Shown here piece by piece: positions 1-6,400 of a DNA stretch of 7,264 nucleotides. This stretch comes from Candidatus Woesearchaeota archaeon (GTDB taxonomy: Archaea; Nanobdellota; Nanobdellia; Woesearchaeales; GW2011-AR9). The translations under genes were made by a program, and so were the position numbers. Under the pieces are notes generated by a model that saw only the letters and a program-made list of their open reading frames with translations, ran no database searches and was not told the origin of the DNA. Position 1 is the stretch's first letter; the number at the start of each line of letters is the position of its first letter. Location of the stretch: NCBI GenBank assembly GCA_016181345.1, contig JACOZM010000123.1:1-7264 (forward strand). Reading direction: 5' to 3'.

Positions 1-152
1 AAAGCTGCAAACCACCCAATGATTGTCCACCCTAAAAAGGTGTTCAATAAGATAATATCAACAATACTTTTCTGTTTTCTGGTAATAGCTAAGATCGAAG
101 GTAAAAAATAGATAATAGCAAGAGTAAACAATATTGTCGTAACGATTACCAT
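1..152 (-). CDS. Superinfection-immunity (Imm) family small membrane protein, partial (C-terminus off left edge)
   Basis: Fifty codons are visible, read on the minus strand from ATG at 152 to the window edge with no stop. The product begins MVIVTTILFTLAIIYFLPSI, followed by a short polar turn (TRKQKS) and a second hydrophobic stretch containing FLGWTIIGW. A first helix ending in YFLPSI.A, a basic loop, then a second helix with NxFLGWTxIGW is the signature of the Imm/superinfection-immunity family (PF14373), named after phage T4 Imm, which blocks DNA entry by related phages. Many cellular members exist whose role is unknown, so family membership does not prove phage immunity here. The protein should sit in the cytoplasmic membrane with two helices. 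The start is fixed by a TAA three codons' width upstream in frame and by a GAGGT ribosome-binding site 9 nt before the ATG. It is divergent from the PAC2 gene. Family call is from recognised motif; function is open. Confidence 0.8.
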   Translation of the reverse strand, partial: MVIVTTILFTLAIIYFLPSILAITRKQKSIVDIILLNTFLGWTIIGWFAA

Positions 153-161
153 TCCTTAGAT

Positions 162-166
162 ACCTC
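162..166 (-). promoter_or_regulatory. Ribosome-binding site of the Imm-family gene
   Basis: On the minus strand the sequence reads GAGGTATC, matching the archaeal Shine-Dalgarno core GAGGTGATC at all but one position, with a 9-nt spacer to the ATG at 152. It is the only clear ribosome-binding site in the window and supports the chosen start. A second purine run (AAGGA) touching the ATG is too close to act as one. Confidence 0.6.
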
Positions 167-191
167 TTTTTTAATATCCATAATAACTGCT

Positions 192-199
192 CTTATAAA
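192..199 (-). promoter_or_regulatory. TATA box of the Imm-family gene
   Basis: The minus strand reads TTTATAAG. With archaeal initiation about 26 nt downstream, transcription would start near position 170, leaving a leader of roughly 17 nt that just includes the GAGGT ribosome-binding site. The fit of box, leader and ribosome-binding site makes this a credible promoter; no start site has been measured. Confidence 0.5.
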
Positions 200-262
200 C
201 TTAACTTTAATCTCTTTCTTTAATAGCTGGCCATTTTCCCGAACTAGCGAAGTTTTTCCAAA

Positions 263-273
263 AATATATAAAT
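263..273 (+). promoter_or_regulatory. TATA box of the PAC2 gene (leaderless)
   Basis: AAATATATAAATA-type A+T-rich box centred about 28 nt before the ATG at 296, preceded by the A-rich CCAAAA that could serve as BRE. No Shine-Dalgarno sequence lies between box and ATG. The distance predicts transcription starting at or next to the A of the ATG, i.e. a leaderless mRNA, common in archaea. Confidence 0.65.
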
Positions 274-295
274 ACAAAAAAAATCTATTAATTCC

Positions 296-1132
296 ATGAC
301 TGAATGGAAAATAAATCACGAAACGAAAGAAAAGATAAAATTACATCAGCCAATCATGATTGAAGGTCTTCCTGGAATTGGTAACGTCGGAAAGATCGCC
401 GTAGATTTTCTGATTGAAGAATTGAAAGCAAAAAAACTCTGTTCGTTCTTTTCATATAAATTCCCTCATTCTGTGTTTATTGGAGAAGATAACCTTGTCG
501 AAATGCCGAAGCTTGAGATGTATTACAAAAGTTTTTCAGGGGAAAAGGGCAAAAACAAAAAGAACACTTCGGGCAAAGGAAAAAGAGATTTAATTTTACT
601 GACGGGAGATATCCAGCCGATTGATGAAGAAAGCTGTTACCGTTTCTGTGAAGAAGTCCTTAATATTGCTAAGGAATACAAATGCACAGAAGTAGTTACA
701 ACAGGAGGAATCGGATTACAAAATATTCCTGAAAAGCCAAAGGTATATTGTACCAGCAATGATGCTCAGCTTTTAAAATCATATACCAAGAATGGGTTGT
801 CGGTAGAAAAAGAGATCTACGGTATAGTCGGCCCGATCATGGGAGTTTCTGGAATTCTGTTAAGCATGGGAAAACGGATGGATGTTAAAGCCGTTTCGTT
901 ATTAGCTCAAACGTTTGGCCATCCTATGTACTTAGGAATTAAAGGAGCTAAAGAGTTGCTGAAAGTTATTGATCTAAAATTTAATTATGGGATTGACCTT
1001 AAGAAAATGAGTAAGGAGATTATTGAAGTTGAAAAACAATTAATGCAAAAAACAAAAGCTCTAACTTCAGAGGTTTCTAAAAGCCAAGCAGGAGCCAAAG
1101 CCGGAACTAGAGAAGTCGGCTATATTGGATAG
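296..1132 (+). CDS. PAC2 family protein, archaeal proteasome-assembly chaperone homologue (PbaA/PbaB-like)
   Basis: This 278-residue protein belongs to the PAC2 superfamily, whose archaeal members (PbaA, PbaB) bind 20S proteasome alpha subunits or related partners in the cytoplasm. Family landmarks in order: IEGLPGIGNVGKIAVDFLI at 22-40, the FPHSVFI strand at 56-62, LLTGDIQP at 101-108, a cysteine-containing helix at 114-130, EVVTTGGIGLQ at 132-142, YGIVGPIMGVSGILL at 175-189, and the C-terminal helical part with HPMYLGIKGAKELL at 209-222. A lysine-rich loop (81-97, six lysines) separates two core strands. The tail after about residue 255 is low-complexity and ends GYIG, which is not the canonical HbYX proteasome-docking ending (Tyr would be second to last). 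The ATG start is supported by a TATA box 28 nt upstream. The gene has its own promoter and a downstream oligo-T terminator, so it appears monocistronic. Fold assignment is firm; the exact partner is inferred from the family. Confidence 0.9.
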   Translation: MTEWKINHETKEKIKLHQPIMIEGLPGIGNVGKIAVDFLIEELKAKKLCSFFSYKFPHSVFIGEDNLVEMPKLEMYYKSFSGEKGKNKKNTSGKGKRDLILLTGDIQPIDEESCYRFCEEVLNIAKEYKCTEVVTTGGIGLQNIPEKPKVYCTSNDAQLLKSYTKNGLSVEKEIYGIVGPIMGVSGILLSMGKRMDVKAVSLLAQTFGHPMYLGIKGAKELLKVIDLKFNYGIDLKKMSKEIIEVEKQLMQKTKALTSEVSKSQAGAKAGTREVGYIG

Positions 1133-1142
1133 ATCAATAAGA

Positions 1143-1150
1143 CTTTTTTT
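1143..1150 (+). terminator. Oligo-T terminator after the PAC2 gene
   Basis: A C followed by seven T lies 11 nt after the PAC2 stop codon with no convincing hairpin before it. Archaeal RNA polymerase terminates at such T runs. Further T runs follow downstream and may back it up. Confidence 0.5.
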
Positions 1151-1202
1151 AACCATTTATTTCTTTGAGGATGTAACCTATTATTCAATAAGTTCTATGC
1201 AG

Positions 1203-1244
1203 TTTTTTCACCTTCTTTTTTCTCTCCTTTTTAGTCAGATTTTT
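1203..1244 (+). terminator. T-rich tract with repeated oligo-T runs (backup termination region)
   Basis: Four runs of five or six T (1203-1208, 1216-1221, 1228-1232, 1240-1244) lie in a pyrimidine-rich stretch between the PAC2 gene and the next promoter. They would insulate the downstream gene from PAC2 read-through. The last two runs are also part of a short direct repeat, so a regulatory role is possible instead. Confidence 0.35.
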
Positions 1245-1250
1245 AGTCGG
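1228..1250 (+). repeat. Two direct copies of TTTTTAGTC(A/G)G upstream of a promoter
   Basis: Copies at 1228-1238 and 1240-1250 differ at one base and are separated by one nucleotide, so they sit 12 bp apart. They end 15 nt before the TATA box of the 692-residue protein gene, the position where an archaeal activator or repressor could bind. The copies are short and T-rich, so chance is not excluded. Confidence 0.4.
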
Positions 1251-1265
1251 TGATTAAACACAATC

Positions 1266-1273
1266 TTTATAAA
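1266..1273 (+). promoter_or_regulatory. TATA box of the anchored surface-protein gene (leaderless)
   Basis: TTTATAAA is centred 26-27 nt before the ATG at 1296, with no ribosome-binding site in between, predicting a leaderless transcript that starts at the ATG. The spacing decides the start codon for this gene and repeats the arrangement seen at the PAC2 gene. It is probably also the main promoter for the large gene that follows. Confidence 0.65.
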
Positions 1274-1295
1274 TGCCTTAACTATCCTCCAAGAG

Positions 1296-3374
1296 ATGAG
1301 GAAAAAGAGGTACGAAGGTGATAGAAGTAGCTACAATTCTAGTAAAAAATCCCTCTTTATATCTGGAAAACACGGACAAGTTACTGTTTTCATCATTATT
1401 GGCATTGTTCTTCTCTTAGCAGTCGTCTTAGTATTTTTTTTAAGGAAAGAGATTGTTGGATTCAAGATTGAAGAACTTATTCCTGCCAAAAAAGGAAAAG
1501 TAGAAACGCTCATCGGCTCCTGCATTGCCGAATTGGGAGATGAAGCCATCTTTAATCTAGGTTTAAAGGGCGGCTATATCGAAGTTCCGTCGAGAATTTC
1601 TAGTGATGCTTCTGCTCATCTCAAAATATCTCCTTTTCAAGTTGTTCCCTATTGGGCTATCGGCGAGCAAACATTTATTCCTACCTTACAGTACATTAAG
1701 GAGGATTTAGATAACTATATCGAGACAAACCTCAGAAATTGTGTGTTAGCCTTAGAACCATTTACTGAAGCATATGATCTCAAAGAAAAAAGTGAGATCG
1801 AAAGTGATACCGAAATAGTAGACAATGGAGTCATCTTCAATGTTTATTGGAACATTGAAGTTCTCGATAAGGCTGGCGAAACAGTGGCTGAAGTGATCAA
1901 TCATATTGAAAATTCTCCGATCAAATTGAAAAGAGTTTATGAAACTGCTCAAGAGATTGTGAACAGTGAAGTACGAGATATGAAAATAGAGGATCTTACT
2001 CAAGACTTGATTGCTATGGAGCATCCTAGCCTTCCTGTTGCTGGAATTGAGTTAAGCTGTAGGAAGAAAACATGGGATGCTCGGGAAGCTAAGCAAACTC
2101 TGCAAAATTTATTGCGGGTGAATATTAAGCGGCTTCAAGTGAAAGGAACAAATACGTATGGGTTTGAAGAATTACCTAACAGTGCTCCTAAAGAGGGCTG
2201 TAGTCCTGATGTGTACAGTATGTCATCAGAAGAACTTCTGAACTATGATCAATTGATGAATGGTTATGATTGCTATCAACGAAATCATTACCTTTGGAAT
2301 CTAGACGAATCATTTTCTAAGCCGGAAGTGAGTGTCGTCTTTAATTATGATAATACCTACCCTTTCAGTTTCCAAGTAACTCCTACAGAAGATGGAAAAA
2401 TGCGTTCCGGACTATTGGGTGGAACGGGCTTAGTATCGGCAATTTGTCTTCAAACCTGGAAGTTTACGTATGATGTTATGTATCCAGTATTAATTCGTGT
2501 TAAAGATGACACGACGGGATATAACTTTAATGTTGCCATGACGATCCATCTCGTCCGTAATAGGCCAGACCGAAGTCAAGGAGTTATTGGCCGTCCAGAG
2601 ATTATTTTTCCTGAAAATGTTAATGATAAATATTGTGATAGTGCTGATTTACTGACAACAATAGTTACTTGGGAGAAAGTAGAGAACGAAGAAGGAGTTT
2701 CTGATCTTCAGCCATTAAAAGATGTAAACGTTAGTTTTGCCTGTATCAATTATGCTTGTCCTCTTGGCCAAACTGATTTTAATTTTCAGCAGTGGGGGTA
2801 TCAATCTGGACTAACTGTTAATCTTCCTTATTGTGTCGGAGGAATTTTACGTGGAGAAAAAGAAGGGTATAAGGAAGATGTTGTTCGCGTTGTTACAAAA
2901 TACGGAGATGTGCAGGAACTTCAGCTTGTTCCCTTGTTTAAATTCCCATTGACGAATATGAACATAGTGAAGCATAAATTTAATGGAAAAGAACAGCCCG
3001 CTGGTCTGGAAGAATCCTTATCAAAAGATGAAATGGCTCTTATCCGAATGAAGTTATACCGGAATGGGACGGTCTTCCATGAAGTTGAGCAAGTCATCGG
3101 AGGAGTGATGGATGAAGAAACAGCCAAACGAATTGATGTTGAGTTCTTAGCCCAAGCCGATTTTACCTATGAAGTAGAGCTCAATATCTTTGATAAAGAA
3201 AATCTTATTGGTGGCTATAAGGCTAATTGGACGATGCCTTGGGATGAGTTGGAAACAGCTTCAGAAATAAAATTTCATACTATCTATGATAATGCCGGAG
3301 AAGAAAATACATATCAATTATTTACGGAGCTAGGACAATTAAGCAACTACGTTCCACTTCCGGAGATAAAATAA
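1296..3374 (+). CDS. Membrane-anchored extracytoplasmic protein with class III (pilin-like) signal, DPANN type
   Basis: A 692-residue protein of unknown function. Residues 1-27 are basic and polar; KHG|QVTVF at 25-32 followed by one hydrophobic helix (about 31-49) resembles an archaeal class III (type IV pilin-like) signal with Gly at -1 and Gln at +1, but Phe replaces the usual Glu at +5. The rest should lie outside the membrane. Residues 70-155 carry C76, GGYIEVP near 91-97, VVPYW, a proline-led helix and C149, a pattern I recall from many uncharacterised exported DPANN proteins. Further on, beta-rich sequence includes C483, C488 and C513 in a CINYACPLG...LPYCVGG...EKEGY arrangement that looks like a small carboxypeptidase-regulatory/PEGA-like beta sandwich. 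Cysteines throughout suggest disulfides. At 692 residues it is far larger than a pilin. The ATG is supported by a TATA box 27 nt upstream. It lies 75 bp before the large secreted protein gene, likely co-expressed. Export is well supported; role is unknown. Confidence 0.8.
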   Translation: MRKKRYEGDRSSYNSSKKSLFISGKHGQVTVFIIIGIVLLLAVVLVFFLRKEIVGFKIEELIPAKKGKVETLIGSCIAELGDEAIFNLGLKGGYIEVPSRISSDASAHLKISPFQVVPYWAIGEQTFIPTLQYIKEDLDNYIETNLRNCVLALEPFTEAYDLKEKSEIESDTEIVDNGVIFNVYWNIEVLDKAGETVAEVINHIENSPIKLKRVYETAQEIVNSEVRDMKIEDLTQDLIAMEHPSLPVAGIELSCRKKTWDAREAKQTLQNLLRVNIKRLQVKGTNTYGFEELPNSAPKEGCSPDVYSMSSEELLNYDQLMNGYDCYQRNHYLWNLDESFSKPEVSVVFNYDNTYPFSFQVTPTEDGKMRSGLLGGTGLVSAICLQTWKFTYDVMYPVLIRVKDDTTGYNFNVAMTIHLVRNRPDRSQGVIGRPEIIFPENVNDKYCDSADLLTTIVTWEKVENEEGVSDLQPLKDVNVSFACINYACPLGQTDFNFQQWGYQSGLTVNLPYCVGGILRGEKEGYKEDVVRVVTKYGDVQELQLVPLFKFPLTNMNIVKHKFNGKEQPAGLEESLSKDEMALIRMKLYRNGTVFHEVEQVIGGVMDEETAKRIDVEFLAQADFTYEVELNIFDKENLIGGYKANWTMPWDELETASEIKFHTIYDNAGEENTYQLFTELGQLSNYVPLPEIK

Positions 3375-3377
3375 AAG

Positions 3378-3447
3378 GTCATAAATGAAGAGTCATAAAT
3401 GGAGAATAATAAATTGAGAATAATAACTGGAGAATCATAAATAAAAA
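3378..3447 (+). repeat. Five tandem degenerate 14-bp repeats between two surface-protein genes
   Basis: Units begin at 3378, 3392, 3406, 3420 and 3434. They read GTCATAAATGAAGA, GTCATAAATGGAGA, ATAATAAATTGAGA, ATAATAACTGGAGA and ATCATAAATAAAAA. Units 1 and 2 differ at one base, 3 and 4 at two, and the last is the most diverged. The array fills almost the whole intergenic gap, starting 3 nt after the stop codon and ending 2 nt before the next ATG. A 14-bp period does not preserve reading frame, so it is not coding. Each unit holds an ATAA core and most end in GAGA, so it may carry promoter-like or binding-site elements, or simply be slippage-derived. Confidence 0.8.
3419..3426 (+). promoter_or_regulatory. 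Possible internal TATA box inside the 14-bp repeats
   Basis: AATAATAA spans the junction of repeat units 3 and 4 and is centred about 27 nt before the ATG at 3450, the same spacing as the two clear leaderless promoters in this window. Because the repeats are A+T-rich, similar strings occur elsewhere in the array, so this is only a candidate. The GGAGA at 3429-3433 is 16 nt from the ATG, too far for a normal ribosome-binding site. Confidence 0.3.
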
Positions 3448-3449
3448 AA

Positions 3450-6400
3450 ATGAATATCCCAAAAATAAATATTGTACTTGCGGTGTTTGTCATTATTTTA
3501 TTTCTCAATATGCCGATAGTCTCCGCGTTAGAAATCTCCAATATTCGTGCTGAAGAGATTACCGACACTTCTGCAACCATTAAATGGGATACTGACCAGC
3601 CGGCGAACAGCTTCTTAAAATATGGTCAAACTGCAGAGAACATGAACAGGTTAGGTGATGCTAACCTTGTCTACTCTCATCAATTCCAAGTAGAAAATCT
3701 CAATCAGCAGTCGAATTATCTTTATTCTGTTGAAAGCAACAGTATTGCTGATAATAATAACGGAGGTTACTATTCCTTTACAACCTTAGCTCCCGATATG
3801 GATGCTCCTAAGTTATTAGTCAACCTTCCAGAATCAATTAAAGGGAATAGGATTGATATTACCGGAAAAACAGAACCAGGATCAGAAGTACAGCTTTACG
3901 TGAATTCCCGTCAAGTTGGAACTCAGACAGCGATAGTTTCTCCGCCTTCTGAACAGTCATCATTAAGCGCATCATTAAACTCCTCACCTGTATCAGGAAG
4001 TGCAATTTTTGGCTTGGCTATATCTCCTTCCGGATTAGAAGGAGAATTTACCTTTTCTGACGTAGCTTTACTAGACGATCAAATCAACAATATCAAGATA
4101 GAATCTTCTGATCGTTCGGGGAATATGGTCAATTTCACCGGCGTTGTTTTTGCTGACGCAACCGGGCCAAGGTTAACATTAAACCAGCTTCCTGCTTTAA
4201 CAAGTGATAAGAAAATAAAAATTTCAGGAAATGTTACCGAGTCAAGCACGATTGAAGTTTTTATCAATAATCGTAGTGCAGAAAAAAAAGAGGTTGTAGT
4301 TGAAGAAAATTCTGCCGCCTTCGAATTTGAACTCTTTTTAGATGATGGTGAGAATGTTATTACCGTTACAGCTAAAGATGCTGCCGGATGGGAAAGTAGC
4401 CAGATCATTAAACTTAATGCTGATAGCCTTCCTCCTCAAGTTAGTTTTGAATTAGTTTCTGGAACGGAATATTATGAAGGCCGCGCTGATACTGAGATTA
4501 CGGGAAAAACGAAGCCGGGAGCAAAAGTTTATCTTTACATTTTTCGGCAGGGAGTTACTCAGGAAAAACTAGAATTTTCTTCTGCAGTAGAAGTCATTGA
4601 TGCTGATGCTCAAGGAGAATTCACGTTTGAAGAAGTATCCTTCCCTCCTCCGCCATTTACAAATTGGAAACAGTTAGCTCCTCGAGAAGTTCCTCCTGGA
4701 TTGCAGGAAGTGTTAATCTCCCCTTTATCTCAGCTTGAACAAGAACAGAGGAAAACGTATAAGGTTTATATCATTGCTGAAGATTCTTTAGGTCGAACAG
4801 CATTTGCCGAAAGAACAGTAAACATCAATAGCTGTTTTACGGGGAATGCTTTTGATATCACTCCGATGATTGAATTTCAAGCTCCATTTAAGCTTGATCC
4901 CGGATTGATGGAAGATGGCCGAGAAACGATTCAAGCTGTTTTTAATCTTACTTATCGCGGGGCTTCAGTTGGTTTTACTAATCCTACGACGGGAAGAGAA
5001 GAAAAATCCTATGAAATTATAGGTAATCCGCAGTTTAGAAAAGCCTGTACGCAAAGCATGTCTGATAATGATGATTATGCAGTGGGATGTAAACTCTTAC
5101 CTCCAACATTACGCGCCGTTCCTAATCCTGATAAGACAGCATTTTACGTAACGGCAGATTTGCAACGCGCTGATGAATTTATTGATCGAGAAGAAAACAT
5201 CTGGGATGATTTCCAGAAGCGCAGATTAAAAATGCCGTTGAAGATCATGATTAATTATCGGGAGAGAAATGATAACTCTTTGCAATCAGTTGAAGGGTCA
5301 TGGAGCCAGGCGAAAACAGAAGTATTCTGTTACGATTTAAGTTATTTTGTTGACGTTCCTATTGAAAGCGAAGAGATGATCCCTGATTTCTTAGTTGACA
5401 CGGCCCTTCCTGCGTTAAACACGACGATTAATGCAATTGAAACTATTAAGCCTTATTTAAGGACAATCATGATCGTTTCGGGAGTAAGTTGTGTTTCTTC
5501 ATTCTTATCCAAGATGGCGATTAGGTTTTACCGGATCTTCATGCAGAATTTTGAACCTTGGAAACCTGCTGACGAAGAAGAGAAATGTCCTAAAGATCAA
5601 ACTGATTTATATTTAGAAGATACGATTAAGGATTGGGAAAAGATAGATGGCAGAAGTGATGTAAAAGATAAGTATGCCCTTCCTGAAAATTATAAAGAAA
5701 AAAAATTAGAAGATTATTGTCCTAATACTGCTGGCGCGTGGGAGATTGAAGAATTATTTGATCAGTTCTTTAGATGGACCTGCGACCGATTCTTTTGCTC
5801 GGCTGCTCCGGCTGCCTGGACGGCTAAAGCTGATGAATCACAAGTACGAGATGTTATCCAGAAACAAACTCAATGCGCAGCCACGGCGAGTTGCGCTACA
5901 TTGGAAAAAGTAGAGAATTGCCGTGACTTACTGGCGAAGAATCCAGAAAAAGCAGGGTTATTAGTTGAGAAGAAAGAGTATCTTGGCGAATGTTATCGTG
6001 ATGCTAGCGGTGTGCTCTATTATGGAGATGGTGGCAAACAAGAAACGTCATTGACCGATCGAGGAATTTGGAAAATGACTCCGGTTGATAATATCATTAA
6101 ACATGGTGAGCTTCCAAAAACAGATTTATTGACGTACAAGCCAGATAATTCTGATGATTTTTGCGCTGCTCCGGATATTTCTTGTTCTAGAATGTGCACC
6201 CAAGCAGGAAATTATATGCCAGTTGATGATGGGTATTCTATAAGTGAGGAAGGAGTGGTCAGCGGAGCAGCTACCTCTAGCGGATCCCCCGGCACTCTTA
6301 CTGGTTCCTGTTACCGTGAAAATCCCATCAGTACTGCTCGGGAAATTACTGAAGGCTCTGATTATCAATTAGAAAGTCCTGAAAAACTTACTGTCAAGGA

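Noticed and set aside
146..181. An 11-codon minus-strand ORF (MDIKKEVSKEW) whose stop overlaps the Imm-family ATG, possibly a translationally coupled leader or the end of a longer small gene extending to about 300
   Set aside because: The TATA box at 192-199 would start transcription near 170, inside this ORF and after its ATG. The longer version runs through the PAC2 promoter and has only weak starts.
1133..1295. Possible small RNA or tRNA in the gap between the PAC2 gene and the anchored protein gene
   Set aside because: No cloverleaf, no stable hairpin and no conserved RNA motif was seen; T runs and a TATA box explain the stretch.
3385..3417. A 10-codon ORF (MKSHKWRIIN) beginning in the first 14-bp repeat unit
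   Set aside because: It arises from the ATAAATG string in the repeat, has no ribosome-binding site, and the 14-bp period breaks any frame.
3378..3447. CRISPR-like repeat array
   Set aside because: Units are 14 bp, directly adjacent with no spacers, and degenerate; no cas genes are visible.
4079..4408. 109-codon minus-strand open frame
   Set aside because: It lies wholly inside the second Ig-like domain of the large plus-strand gene, its product is Ser/Thr/Phe-rich without family motifs, and it has no promoter. The other minus-strand frames at 1331-1549, 1752-2024, 2921-3127, 3347-3580 and 6126-6368 are shadows for the same reason.
5460..5520. True membrane-spanning helix in the large secreted protein (residues about 671-690)
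   Set aside because: The segment TIMIVSGVSCVSSFLS is only moderately hydrophobic and contains many Ser and a Cys, so it may be a buried or amphipathic helix; left as a note, not called.
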